From: Termitomyces sp. T153
Taxonomy: Eukaryota > Basidiomycota > Agaricomycetes > Agaricales > Lyophyllaceae
NCBI GenBank assembly: GCA_018296165.2
Contig: JACKQL020000030.1
Location: forward strand, 619,003-683,002
Length of the DNA stretch: 64,000 bases
Direction: 5' to 3'
The number at the start of each line of letters is the position of its first letter. The stretch's first letter is position 1. Of the stretch, positions 33,411 through 45,428 are shown piece by piece. Below the pieces are notes generated by a model. The model was given only the letters and a program-made list of their open reading frames with translations, was not told the DNA's origin and searched no databases. Position numbers and translations under genes: made by a program.

Positions 33411-34894
33411 ATGCGGTTACAGTTCTTAGAGGTCCTTGCGCTATTCGTTTCCTTCTTGATGACCTTAGTCTGTTCCCTCTTGCTGTTCTGAAAAGATAAT
33501 GTCGAATATAACTCTAGACATCTGCGAAGGGTGGCAATGGAAACGGAAATGGCAATCAAGTCGTCAAGGGCAAAGTCTTAGACCGCATTATTCACATTTG
33601 GCTCGAGAACACCGACTTTGACACAGCCCTCGCGGACCGTACGTTTGCATGGATTCTTGTATCGAATCAAATTTTCATTGCGTGATGGCACCATTAGCGA
33701 ATCTTCACGCGCTAGCCAGGCAAGGGCTGGTTCTTCGAAATTACTTTGCGGTGACCCATCCCTCCCAGCCAAATTATGTTGCCGTACGTACATTTTCCTC
33801 TTCAATATAACCAGCATCGTCTTGATGCTACGGTAGTCCGTGGGCGGCGATTACTTTGGTATTGACAGTGACAATCTCTTCAACCTTCCCTCCAATGTCT
33901 CAAGCATTGCGGATCTGCTGGATGACAAGGGTATCTCATGGGGGGAATATCAGGAAGCCATGCCATCTACAGGTTTCACCGGTCTCCAGTTCCTTAATTC
34001 CACCGGCGGCAACAATTATGTCCGGAAGCATAAGTGATACTTCAAGCCATCAAGTTGATATGATGACCCAGCTGATATGTCCATCTGCAGCCCGTTGGTG
34101 ACCTATGAGTCTATCAATCAGATGCCTAGCCGGGTCAATCATATCAAGAACTTTACCCTGTTCGAGCAGGATTTGGCCAAGGGTGCTCTGCCGCAATGGA
34201 TGTTCATTACTCCCAATATGAGTAGGTATTTCAAAGCTCATAGTTGTCTAGATTTGATGAGATTCGTAGCAAACGACGGACATGATTCAAGTGTTACATT
34301 TGCTGGTATATGGGCGCGGGGTTTCCTTGAACCATTGCTCGAGAATCCAAATTTTAATGGTAACAAAACCCTCATAATTCTCAGTAAGCTGCAGTTAGTA
34401 CTGTCAATCCTTCAAATCCAAACTAAATACTGTGTTTAGCCTTTGACGAAAACAGAACTGAAACTAAGCCCAACAATGTCCTTGCGATCCTTCTTGGAAG
34501 TGCCGTTCCAAAGAAGCTCATCGGCACATCTGACAAGAGTTTCTACACACACTACTCTTGGATTGCTACTGCTGAAGCCAACTGGAACCTACATACGTTA
34601 GGCCGGTGGGACGTCGGCGCGAACGTCTTGCAATTTGTTGGAGAGAAGACCGGGGACAAGATCCGTGAGGCGGACATTCAAGATGTTTTGCTTAATATGT
34701 CATACCCGGGCATTTTCAATTCGGAACATTTGGCGAAGCAGCCAATTCCTAACACTAACCTCGTAATAAATGGGCGCACGGTGCTACCTGCGATCCAATC
34801 TCAGTGGGAATCACAGGTTCACTGCACAGCGTATGACATGCAGCTTGTCCCGCCTTCTGCTCAGAGTCCTCCTGTGCTTCCACCTGGCTGCTGA
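33411..34894 (+). CDS. Secreted acid phosphatase (phosphoesterase family), 386 aa
   Basis: Seven exons: 33,411-33,467, 33,518-33,638, 33,698-33,783, 33,837-34,033, 34,091-34,221, 34,270-34,383, 34,440-34,894. They sum to 1,161 nt. The protein matches fungal phosphate-repressible acid phosphatases of the PF04185 type, which hydrolyse phosphate monoesters outside the cell. A signal peptide (MRLQFLEVLALFVSFLMTL) comes first. Then WLENTDF (E49-N50, metal-site segment), FAVTHPSQPNYVASVGGDYF (about 76-95), PQWMFITPNM, NDGHDSSVTFAGIW and the TFDEN segment just after the last intron. Late motifs are YTHYSWIATAEANW and LGRWDVGANV. The first intron (gtctgt...ctag) is the least certain. Length is in the usual range. 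The gene looks intact and is the first complete gene right of the transposon block. Confidence 0.88.
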
Positions 34895-34959
34895 AGGTAA
34901 TAGTTACATTCAGGAAGAACAACGAGTACAATCAAATCTTCATTTCTTTTCTGAATATG

Positions 34960-35530
34960 CATGATAGATACAAATGACAATCGAAAACTCTTCGGAAAGC
35001 GCCTTTCCCTAACTTGTCGGCAAGAATATTGAATTCCTCGGAATCTGTCAGAAGATAGCGAGAATTCCAATGGCGTCAGCAGACATAACAACTTCATCCA
35101 GTTGCAAACAGAGATCAAGATTTGCGGGCTTTTGATCTTGTGCATCACGCCACCCGTTTACCTGTAGATATCAAGTTAGCATCATTAAAGAACTTACAAG
35201 CCATGCAGAAAACCATTCAGTCATCCCTTTGACGACAGCGCACTTCTCTTGGGTGGATCTTCTCTTAGGTGGATCTGAGATATGCTGTGCTTTTGCCAGC
35301 TGAGCCTTCAAAAATCTTGACGCGCCGGTGTTTCCCGCAATTTCTTCAAGCGCTCAATTTCCGCCAAAAGTTCCGCGCGTTGGCGCTCAAGGGGCGTTTC
35401 CATCGACCTTCATTGTCCACGGGAATGCTCCATCGCCATTCTTCACTGATGCCCATGACAATTCCTAGTCCCAACCCAGCTCTGGCGTTCTTCTCGCCAT
35501 TGTTTGAGCATGCTCCGCCTGTCATCACAA
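34960..35530 (-). pseudogene. RNase H-like pseudogene, copy A
   Basis: On the minus strand MTGGACSNNGEKNARAGLGL (35,520 downward), then SEEWRWSIPVDN, then in another frame ETPLERQRAELLAEIERLKK. Next VVKGMTEWFSAWL and, after a probable 36-nt intron, VNGWRDAQDQKPANLDLCLQ. Finally EEFNILADKLGKGAF, again frame-shifted. This is the order of a fungal type-1 RNase H domain: the TDGACSNNG strand, QRAEL with catalytic Glu, and a D...N.LAD end. The first catalytic Asp reads Gly (TGG instead of TDG). At least two frameshifts exist. A stand-alone gene is likely because no RT lies nearby. Confidence 0.7.
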
Positions 35531-36019
35531 TTCTGCATTTATGTCAAGCCTCCGAACGATGAAAGTAGCAAGTAGTAAATATCAAGGAGTAGTAGCGAGA
35601 AGTAGTTTTCACGCGTCGCATGCACAAATAAGAACCGTCGACTCCGGTCTGAGCAAGATCTTAGGAAAAACTTGAGTTTGCATTGATAAGTCGATCTTTA
35701 TATGCAGTGAGTTCGAACCTTTTCACTGGATTGATCAAAATCATCTCAAGTGTATGAGACTCTTGCATATAGAATGAAATCTAAACTGACCAAAGGCCAG
35801 AGTGTCAGGTCTATGTTCGAGATATCGATGGTATTTGGATGTATACTGCAGAACTTGAAAAAATAGTGATAAATCCATGGACGATTAACTCTGCCTAGAA
35901 AGCACAAGACAGTGAACACCCATTCGAACATTTACATACGTTAACACAATAGGTACAGTACCATTAGCGAGACTTCAATTCATTATATGCGTACTTTTTT
36001 ATGTGAGAGGGTTGCGAAA

Positions 36020-36710
36020 GAATGTTAGCAGAGAGAGAACGAAGTACTCCCGTCTTTTCAAATGCCACAGATAAAGATTTTGTGCTAATACTGGACACCT
36101 TCTTTTGTCAACTGATCTGCCCTGGGATTGTATTCTCTCGGGATGCGTCAGAAACCGACGTCAAAGCGAGATTGTTCCAATTCTACGACAAGGTCGTCCA
36201 GCTCGAGGAAGGGGTCGAGATTTGCAGGCCTTCTGCCTTGACTATTGTTCTGTGGTAAATGTCAATCACAGTCAAGGCTAATGATGCTATGCCAAAAGGC
36301 TGACACGCCGATTGGGGAGCCATTCCGTCATCCTTTGGAATCTGTGACAACGATCAGTGTAGGAGAGTATTGCGCATCTTCGTGGTCCTTGATTCGAGGT
36401 CTCGCATGCGTTGAGCAAGACCCTTGGGTAATCCCTTCGACGTTCATCATCAAGTTTCTTCAGGCCTCAGATGGCTGCTAAGAGCTCTGCGCATTGTCTG
36501 GTACGAGGTGCATCGCCATCAATGTTATCATCCACGGGAATGGTCCAACAGAATTCTGGGGAGCCACCCATAATGATTCTGAGGCCTGCTATTTCTCCAA
36601 AACGACTGTTTTCTTCGAGCACGAGCCGTCATTCACAACGAGCTACAGTCGTCACAGGTGTATTCTGGATGTTATTGGAAAGAATTATGATTGTAACAAG
36701 ATCATCTAGA
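36020..36710 (-). pseudogene. RNase H-like pseudogene, copy B
   Basis: Same minus-strand family as the copy at 34,960-35,530. It reads NDGSCSKK, then AGLRIIMGGSPEFCWTIPVD, GDAPRTRQCAELLAAI, a stop, then GLKKLDDE. After a poorly conserved stretch come a VVTDS-type strand and KGWRNGSPIG, then RRPANLDPFLELDDLVVELE and VGFWRIPRENTIPGQIS. The catalytic Glu box (R.CAELLAAI) and the C-terminal WRIPREN box survive, but frames change and stops occur. Two copies in the same orientation about 1 kb apart suggest a tandem duplication followed by decay of both. Confidence 0.7.
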
Positions 36711-37676
36711 GAAATTGTTGCAATACACATGCAAAGCCGAAATCTGCGATTTGGTGTGAGGTACGGATATTTGTCGTTGTCGTGTGTACAAATTCATCTG
36801 AGTATTTGAGCTGACAATGTCGAGTATGTACTAGTTACTTATCACGAGAGTCGCGTGATCGCCGTGGGGGGGTCGATCACAAGCTACCCCGAGCAAATAT
36901 TTTGTAAATACTAGTATCATCTACTGATAGAACAAAAACAGAATGAATAAATGAATGAAGTTTGCTTATACCGCCGGCAAGCCACAATGCTGGGCTAAGA
37001 GGCGGGGGTAAAAGTAATGTTCGTACTCTACTCCTTTTAATGTAATAGGCGTCCATTGTGAACAAAAAACAGAAACACGCTTAGAGAGGAAAATAATGGG
37101 CTCGATCTCAATCAACGTTTATTGCGCTCACTGTTGGAACTGGAGCGCAAAGGTACCAGATAGAATGCGGATGAGCGTTCGTTTGGTAACGTGTGGGAAC
37201 GTTCCGAGATCTAGTATTAGACAAGGTTGTTCTATTTCATTTCCCCCGGTCACATAAAAATCGAGCCATGTGATTGAAAAGCCTTGCTCAAAAATGCACC
37301 GGTCTTTCTAAGCGATGGCGAGGATGATGTCACCAAAAAACGTCGGCTTTCTGGTAAATATCATCAAGGTGCGGATCACGAACGGCAGGAACTGATGGAA
37401 GATAGATCCCTGCGTGGGTCAAGCAGAGTTATGCTTAGAAATAAATCGCTCTTGACCTACCCCTATTGGAGCATTCAGCTCAAATTATAAAGCCATCGGC
37501 GACCATCATGTCACTTCTCACCGTATTACCCACCACGCACGTATTCCGTCATCTTTGACTGCAGTGATATCACACATAAAACAGAACATTGCGATCATTC
37601 GTTATACGAGGAATACAAAGTTTGAATCTCTATCTTCACGCTAAGGAAAAAGTAAGAAAACATAATCGCAAGGAAA
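36711..37676. other. No gene recognised
   Basis: Intergenic stretch between the RNase H relic and the 3' end of TAL1. No coding or structural feature is supported. Confidence 0.5.
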
Positions 37677-39040
37677 TCAGGCAGAAAGCTTCTTCCTAAG
37701 TAGCTCCTTGAGGGTCTCGCCATCCTCAGCAAACTTCTTGATACCCTCATGGAGTTTGTCAAAAGCCATCTGGTCCTGAAGGAGGGCCCAGCGGAACTCG
37801 GCCTCATTATCTATATAAGTAACTTTGGGGATGGGGTTGGCTTTCGCGGCTAAACGGAAGACCGAGATCTTCAGTATCTTATCTGATTGGCGATTAGATA
37901 TATGTGACGTCACCTTGAAGAGAGTCGAGTCTCTTGGGAACAGGAGCGGTTGAAGTCTTGAGCTCCTCGAGAAGAGCCGGGGAGATGGTCAAGAAATCGA
38001 CACCAGCAAGAGACTTGATTTCTCCAGTCTGATGAACCAATGATCAGCTCACATTTGATGTTTAGAAGCAAGTGACAAACGTTGCGGAAAGAGGCACCCA
38101 TGACGATGGTCTTGTACCCATGCTGTTTATAGTAGTTGAAGATCTTGGTGACGGACTGAACACCAGGATCCTCGTCACCCTCGTAATTCTTTCCTGTCGT
38201 TTTCTTGTACCAATCAAGAATCTAGTAGCGTAACGTGATCAGCAAACGTGCATCCGGACCGGAGTTATTCAGGGCTTACACGACCAACGAACGGCGAAAT
38301 AAGGGTAACACCGGCTTCAGCGCAAGCAACAGCTTGACCGAAGCCGAAGAGAAGGGTAAGATTACAGTGGATGCCCTCATCACGTTCGAGTTCGCGTGCA
38401 GCCTGAATACCCTCCCATGTTGATGCGATTTTGATCAGTATGCGGTCCTTTTTGACACCAATCGATTCGTAGAGAGCGATGAGCTCCTTAGCCTGAAGTT
38501 TTGAATCCTTCATTATGCATTTCATTGAGGTACAACGAGTCACATACCTTGGCCTTTGTTCCCTCCTTGGAGAAGGACAACCGTGCGTCAACCTCAGTTG
38601 AGACACGACCAGGGATTATGGCCAAGATCTCCTTGCCAAACTCAACTAGCTACAGGACCCATTAGTTATACAGATGGAAAAGCCACGAATCACTTACCAG
38701 TCTATCCAAGGCAGCGTTTGCTTGCGCATCGAGATCTCCGCCCTTTTGTTTGGCGTACTTGATAGCCACATCAATGAGCTTAGCATAACCAGGCTTGTTG
38801 GCTGCAGCCAAGATCAAAGACGGGTTGGTTGTCGCATCCTATATGGTGTGAAGCCTTTTCTACTCCATCGTCGATCGAACAATTTACCTGTGGTTTGTAA
38901 ACATCGATGGCTTAAGATTTGAAGTATTCGATGGTAAGGGACACATTTTCTGCTAGTGAATACAACTTACACTCGAAGTCACCAGAGTCAGAGACGACGA
39001 CGGTGCCAGTCTGCTTAAGTAGATCGAGGGAGGTGGACAT
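37677..39040 (-). CDS. TAL1: Transaldolase, 336 aa
   Basis: Transfers a three-carbon dihydroxyacetone unit between sugar phosphates in the non-oxidative pentose phosphate pathway (cytosol). Eight exons on the minus strand: 38,971-39,040, 38,888-38,910, 38,698-38,838, 38,548-38,649, 38,280-38,492, 38,081-38,221, 37,914-38,028, 37,677-37,882. They sum to 1,011 nt. It starts [20 protein letters not shown]. The signature [12 protein letters not shown], the [11 protein letters not shown] strand and the Schiff-base lysine segment [16 protein letters not shown] are intact. So are [36 protein letters not shown], and [11 protein letters not shown] with [16 protein letters not shown]. The second exon is only 23 nt. 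The stop follows [11 protein letters not shown]. All introns are GT-AG. This is an intact housekeeping gene. Confidence 0.97.
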
Positions 39041-40940
39041 GATGGTGGTAGTTGGTAGTTGGTGCAAGTCGAGAAAGGATACTCCGTAGACCTGGGAAAT
39101 GCGGACTTTCGCTAGATCTCGGAGATCGATAGACTGCAAGATCGGGGATTCGGCCGGCTTCAAATTTCAATAATTGAAACTCAGATGGACTTCGTCAGGT
39201 ACGTTTGTCTCATACCAGTTTATCTCAGACATGCTATACACATCATTTACATCTGTCGAAATCCAAGTATGGCGATTGGGTTTCTGGCCACATAACTTCA
39301 TCCGAAGAGATGAGCCTGACGACACCGTTGTTTGGACTTTTGCCTCATGAATCGCTCATGAATACCACTTATTTCTCGAAAAATACATGTGTTCAACGGA
39401 ATTCAGTCACAGATCCGGTCAATACCGAATGACAACCTTGGCAGTCATCTATGATATGGTCTTGAATAACATTGAAGGCTGTCGAGCACCGTCAAAGCCA
39501 AGAATCTTTGCCTCATATTACATGCAATCGCAACACGTAGATTGTCACAGGATCTGAACCCGTCGTCGGTTTCTAAATTCAGTGCGGTCTTTTGTTGCAG
39601 GTTAATGATTGAGACATCAGGATGTCATTGTTGCGACTCCTCACCATCCTGAAGAGACGAAGATATTTTAGGACCTTTGATCTTCGTTCTTCTCGGCTCC
39701 TCGGGCTTCTCGTAATTGCTCAGAAACTGGCCGTGGCGCATGCTTCGCCGTTGGCTTTGCTTGAAGACTGTAAAATAGCTTCGAGGTACTTCCGTTCACC
39801 GCAGAAGAGATCTACCCTAGGACTTGAGGCCTGACCCTTTGTTGATTTCCTCTCTATAAAAGCAAGGTAAATCATTCTGAGGAACCTTGTACCGATTGTC
39901 ACGTCGGCGATTATTCTGGACCTCCGTTGGGCTTGCGTTTCCATGGTCGGCCCCGCAGTGACGATCCCATTGCTCCATGTCAAATGCAATCACGATGAAG
40001 GTATATCAAGACATCGCAGAACTTATCGTTCCGGCAGATTCAACATTCATGCAGGAGACATTTTCAACCGCGACAATGTGTTTCATGCTGTCGGATCGAA
40101 CGAAGGTCTATCTTGCTGTGACGAAACGTGGGCCTGTCCGTGTAAAACGTTGTCGAGAATGGAGACCACAAACCAGACCTATCACGCCTACATGGTAACA
40201 ATGAACATTGCTGGCGTATCTACACTTTCCGGCATTGCGAGATGCTTTGAGGGTCATATACAGTCATACTGTGTATCACATACGAGGACTATGTGATTCA
40301 AAGTCCCTTGATAGATGTACAGAGACCCAGAACTAGTTCTGAGTCTTGCGCCAGGCTATTATTGTTATTAAGCCACGCGATGACATAGCCGATTCACTTG
40401 ATATCCTGACAGATCCCAAAAATTGAGGGAACTTGAAGATAGCCGATCCACAGCTTTGACATCATCAACTTTCTTATGATATGTGGGCTCGCATCGCCTC
40501 CTTTCGGTACTCCACGCGTCAGTCACTCGCAGTCATACAATCCAAGAGTCTATCACACGTTCTTGGGTGCTCTTTTTTTGCGATTTAAGGGGCTTACTAG
40601 TATTGTTACACGAAATATGGTCCCAACACACTGAAAAATGTCGATCAAAGAGTCAAAATGGGTCCGTCCACGGGACATAGACGTTACTGGTTGTGGCCTC
40701 AACATTGCCCCGAGGGACACTGGATTGCAAGGTATATGTCAAACTCTGGTACCTGTAACTGGTCTCTACGTCTGATGAGGACTCGTCACTTGTTAATAGT
40801 CACCCATTTACGATACCACTTCAAACTGCATATCCCTTTTTTGGCTTTGTGGTCGGTGATTTGAACTCGCGCTCTTATTTAACGCAGGACTTCTTGCCTG
40901 AACCACCCAACACACATTATTTGTCTTCAGCTTCGCCACA
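39041..40940. other. 1.9-kb stretch without a recognised gene
   Basis: Short frames occur on both strands. The longest is minus strand 39,720-39,989, with PRVDLFCGERKYLEAILQ and a Lys/Arg-rich continuation in another frame (EQLREARGAEKNED). This could be a pseudogene remnant, but no family was recognised. The last part is the GST promoter. Confidence 0.4.
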
Positions 40941-41771
40941 ATGTCACGGTACTATTCTACGCGAACATCTTCTCCTCCTCTTATCACTCTCTACGATGCT
41001 CCAGGAAATACTCCCCAGCCATGGGCGCCAAATATCTGGCGGATCAGGTACCTATTGCTTCACTCACTCCAATGATCTTAGCGTAGTATATTTACCAAGT
41101 AAATCTTTTCTAGATTCGTTTTGAACTACAAACGGTTACGTTATCAAACCGTATGGATTGAGTTCCCCGATGTTGAGGCGAGGATGCGCTCTATTGGCGC
41201 GCCCCCATCGTCAGCACGAACCGACGGGCGTCCAATTTACACGCTTCCCGTCATTGTCGACCCAACACGCAATCCAATGAAGCCTGAGATTATCTCGAAT
41301 ACAAATTACATCGCGGAATATCTCGAGGCCGCGTACCCAGCACGACCTGTATTCCCGGAGGGGTCTCGGGCCATGCAGACTCTCTTCGTGCACTACGTCC
41401 AGGACGTCTTTGCAAAACCACTGCTGCCGATTATGCTGCCTCTGTCACATCAACAGCTCCAGCTACGGCGCGGGCAACCAGACGCACATCCAGCAGCATA
41501 CTTATCGGATCCACAGCGCGAGCAGGCATGGCAGGCAGCCAAAGAACAATTTGACTTCTTGGCAATGATCCTAGATAAGAATGCAAGCGATGGTGACGGG
41601 GTAGTAGCTATGGGGAGAGAAGTTTCATATGCAGACTTCGCATTGTGCTCGGTGCTGATCTGGATCCAGAGGATGGCAGCTCACGATGGGTGGGCGCATG
41701 TACGGACATGGAACAATGGAAGATGGAACCAATTATATGAGCGATGCAGGGAATATATGGACGAGTTCTGA
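40941..41771 (+). CDS. Glutathione S-transferase, etherase-like, 254 aa
   Basis: Two exons, 40,941-41,047 and 41,114-41,771, join in WRIR/FVLNYK and sum to 765 nt. The N-terminal thioredoxin-fold part reads PPLITLYDAPGNTPQPWAPN, then RFVLNYKRLRYQTVWIEFPD, then YTLPVIVDPTR and NTNYIAEYLEAAYP. The TLPV cis-Pro turn and the acidic NxxxIAEYLE segment are glutathione-site elements. The C-terminal part is helical (VSYADFALCSVLIWIQRMA). The long insert around GAPPSSARTDGRP resembles the etherase-related GST group of wood and litter fungi, which cleave ether bonds or conjugate toxic aromatics. The substrate cannot be read from sequence. The gene looks intact. Confidence 0.85.
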
Positions 41772-42426
41772 GTTATGTGCTGACTTCGTAGATTTTTGTG
41801 TCTTTCTTCGGATATTTCGCACTCTGTAATACTGAATATATACTATATACTTGTATTTGAAGTAATTAATATGATCTCTATATAACAAATTATCTACATA
41901 CCATTGGCGTGTTCAAGGCAAGAAAGAGAGTCATGCGTCTCTCAGTTTGTACTTTGTGTGATATCTTCAGAGAACGCAAAGTCGTACAGCCGAGCGCTGG
42001 GGTAATGATGAATCCCATTTGTTCACAGATTTGGCCGCTCGGCACAGTGTTTCAAACCCGAGCGGTCGATTACAGCGGGAACTTGGGAACGGGCGCACTA
42101 TTTTCCCATTCCTGATTTGGATATCCATCGTCTAAACAAGCGCCCATACGCTGACGACTCGCTGTTTCCTGTGTTCCTGAAGATCTAGATCAATCATTGA
42201 AACGTATTCTCCGATATGTCAGGACGAGATCGCAGAATTGGTGGTTGTTTTTTTTTTGGTGGAGCGTTTATACAGTGATGACGTCTACGCCCTGGGCGTA
42301 TCCGTCTCACCGGCTCGACCACGAAAGAACGCAAAAGTAACAGCTGTTATATTGAACTAGTTTTGAAACGACGTGATAATATCTAGAACTCGGCGGAATC
42401 AACTATATAAACGGTACACAAAAACA
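41772..42426. other. Intergenic stretch between convergent genes
   Basis: Between the GST stop and the 3' end of the minus-strand secreted-protein gene. No gene seen. Confidence 0.6.
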
Positions 42427-43118
42427 CTACCATTCACGTTTAACAATGTGCAGCACTACGCCGTAACATTTGCTCATATCATAGCCTAACGTCGTCATCC
42501 CGGAAACATTAAATACCACGTTCACTTGTCCTCTCAATACGCCCGTAGCGCATAGTGACCATGACGATGCAATCCCATATACCGCCAGCAGCGGAAACCG
42601 GCTTCCAGGGACAGGCAAAGCACTGTAGTTCTGTGCTGCAAAGGACCGGTAGTATCGGCTTGCGCGCCATGCGAGGGGCCGACCACTCATCGGTGTGGTC
42701 GCATTTGTGAACCAATCGCCGGAGGCCGTCAAAGCATGCAAAGAATTGTTGACGAGTTCCAGTGCGGGGAAGTCATTGTAGGGATAGGATGCGTACGTCT
42801 AAAAAGTCGTATGGTTGACACCAATGAAATAGGAAGGCTGATGACCTACGGAAGTAACGTATAGTGCAGCCCCTGTGGTTGCGCCTGTTCGAGGGACGAA
42901 AAGTCAGTAGTATCGAAATGGAACGCGCTAGTCTTCTTACCATTTTGCCCCAGAACCAGTGGCACCCCCGTTGTGTTGTCATTTGAGGATGAGGTGTTCC
43001 AAGCTGCGAGAGTGAATTTATAGGGCAAGGTTTCTAAATGTGGATATTTTATAGCTGCTAGTACTGACGACAGTGCCGTGGTTGTACCCAGGGTCATTGA
43101 TATAGACGGGAGTCGCAT
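42427..43118 (-). CDS. Small secreted protein of unknown function, 194 aa
   Basis: Three exons on the minus strand: 42,941-43,118, 42,850-42,884 and 42,427-42,798, 585 nt in total, joined by clean GT-AG introns. The N-terminus MRLPSISMTLGTTTALSSVL looks like a signal peptide. The rest is rich in Ser, Thr, Ala and Tyr with several N-glycosylation sequons (NTSS, NNST-like, NATT, NYSA, NVSG). Recognisable phrases include GVPLVLGQNGATTG and FYNDFPALE-like YPYNDFPALELVNNS. It lacks obvious catalytic motifs. I recognise the style of mushroom small secreted proteins but not a named domain. The start could lie upstream if another exon exists. Confidence 0.65.
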
Positions 43119-43489
43119 TCCGGTGGATACAAGACGACTGGAGGAAAAGATCCCTACGAACTTCTGCAGTTACATGAACGAAATGAAATCTTCACATTCG
43201 AGTAGTCGGTGATGCATTGATTACCCATGCTCCGAACCGAACTAGGCAAGTTGATTGTAATATTAATATGCATCGGACCTAGCCTAGATGGCGGCAGAAA
43301 ACCTTTGCATCCGTAAGTATTTTGTTATAGTACTCTGGACTTGTGGTCATGCACAGGGACCTCTGCACTATGTCATAAAGCAGAGATAACGAACGAGAAC
43401 AAGGCGTATTAAATGTACAAAACGCACAGAAAGACGACATGATAGATGCAAGAACCTACAGATTATTATATTTTCGAATTGCGTGGCCC

Positions 43490-44422
43490 TCATCCGGCGT
43501 TCTCATCCGCGGTATTACCAGGTTTAACAGGTAATAGACCCTTGATAAACTCGAGAGCGAGCTTCGGGCTAGAGGACAGAAACACGTTAGCCCTGTTCAG
43601 TTGTTGAGTGCATATGGTATAGTTAACCTATCTACAGGCTTGACGGGGATCTTCTTTTCCAGCAGCTTGCCGCCTTTTTCGAAGATGAAATGGCTCCGCT
43701 TTGTTTTGCCGCCTTCACCAGCCCCTAACGCATTGATGAGGACACGTTTGGGGTCAGAAATTAATTGATAAGGAAGGTTTTTCTGCGGGAAGAATAATGT
43801 CACAGATCTGCGGAAGATGACTTCATAGAGAGTACCTTCGTCTGCCACTTGCTCTGAACGACGGGCGAATCAGCACTCAGGCAGTATACGGTGTAACTCA
43901 ATGAGGTGAAATCCGTATAAATGTCACGGAAGCCACATGCCTGGTTTGTACAACCGGCTGGTAAAAAAAAAATAGTTATACCTATGTGTTCAAGAACATA
44001 AATCCGCTTACGCGTATCAGCCTTGGGTACCAGAAAGAAAACAACGCCCTTCTCGACAGCCAAACCAGCAATATCTACGTCTTCTCCTTTCTCGTTCTTG
44101 AGTGTCACACTCGGCAAAATGTCTCCAATATTGATTGGTCCAGTTAACTCCTCAACGTCCTCTTCACCCTCGACCTTATTTTTTTTTGCCTCCACGAGTC
44201 GTTAGCCTATATTTTTCTTGTCCGCACCACGTTTAAGTAGAAACTCACCTTTTTTGGTATTGAAGAACCATCTTCCGGACCAGCATCCTCAGTTTCTGCA
44301 GCCTTCGCAGATCTCTTCTTCGATGCAACTTTCGGCTGCTCTTCCTTGGGCTGGGATACGATCCGTGATGAACGTCGCGTAGGTTCCGTGCTCGTCGCAC
44401 CTGAGGTTTTTCGAGGAGGCAT
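43490..44422 (-). CDS. DOT5: Nuclear-type peroxiredoxin (Dot5/BCP family), 235 aa
   Basis: Five exons on the minus strand: 44,249-44,422, 44,012-44,189, 43,836-43,957, 43,628-43,782, 43,490-43,568, summing to 708 nt. A Lys/Arg/Ser-rich N-terminal extension (MPPRKTSGATSTEPTRRSSR) precedes the thioredoxin-fold domain, as in fungal nuclear peroxiredoxins. GDILPSVTLKNEKGEDVDIA is followed by VVFFLVPKADTPGCTNQACG and FRD. The peroxidatic Cys of PGCT and a second Cys five residues later match the BCP/PrxQ arrangement. Later come YCLSADSPVVQSKWQ and LPYQLISDPKRVLINALGAG. It reduces hydroperoxides with thioredoxin. Nuclear location is inferred from the basic extension and the family. Confidence 0.9.
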
Positions 44423-45215
44423 CGTCAAGTTTGTCAAGTTTGTTGATGTGTGAGAAATATGCCCAAGCCACGCTAAATTCAAATTGCGCACGTCTGCTGA
44501 CGTTTTCGGCGCTATGCACTACAATCATCATCCGGGGTTCCAATTTATGTAAACTTGCCAAAAAAATCAACAGACACAGGGTTACTTGGCTGTGCGATGC
44601 TTACAATGCCAGGCGGACAACAGACAACTATGAAGCCGGACGCACATCAACGAACGTCACTCGTCTTATTCCCACTTGCGCTCGCGCCAGGTTCAGCCAT
44701 GTTAAAGTGACTAGAGTGTAAGTGAATTCCTTGCCCCACCTCTGCTTGAATTTGATAAAAACTTCAAGTTAGGGGTCAAAACGGTGAGATTGAGTTGGGG
44801 GGCAAGAGTGGACGCTTCAATCAGTGTCCTTGCCTAGTGCGAAACAAGCAGCCAGTATGCAATCAGCTGACGTGATATCAAGAAATCCAGGTTTTCTCTA
44901 TCATTACTTGCCGCGAAAGTTGATGTTGACCTGAGTAATCAGCGCTCGAACAACCATTTCTATTACAATCACACATTTGACGAAGCTCATCATTGTTTAT
45001 CACAGATGATTCGTGCATCACTACTATGACGAGCGCCGTTGCCGTCTGTGGTGACATCCGGTCCCAGACAAATATATCCCCAAGTGGACCCTAGTCCACT
45101 CGTTATTTTCGCGTGCATCTCTGTTGTGATCTTAAAAGGTAAACTGCTGTGAAGGAACAGAGTAAGTGATACAAAGTGATACAGGATATGGCAAATCATC
45201 AATATTGCGAATTTC
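44423..45215. other. No gene recognised
   Basis: Upstream region of the peroxiredoxin gene and further intergenic sequence. No supported gene. Confidence 0.5.
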
Positions 45216-45428
45216 TTGCGATTTTCGACGTTGGCACACAATCGAGATGTCATCGTCTCTGGAACTTTGCTCGCTATCGCTGCTTCCCCCTCGCTCTATC
45301 TCGCTTATTCTATCACTCTTGTGAAATTTTTACTCGTCTCTTCGCAAAAGCAGCGAGCCTGTCGGAAATTCGAGGTTCTAGGCTTAATGAACCGCACCCT
45401 CACTGGTATTCCTGGACCCTCGTCCTGA
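45216..45428 (+). pseudogene. Possible cytochrome P450 N-terminal fragment
   Basis: A 70-residue frame has a hydrophobic segment (SGTLLAIAASPSLYLAYSIT) followed after about 40 residues by TGIPGPSS and a stop. A membrane anchor followed by a PGP hinge is how fungal P450s begin. Nothing P450-like follows. This is a weak call; it could be chance. Confidence 0.25.
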
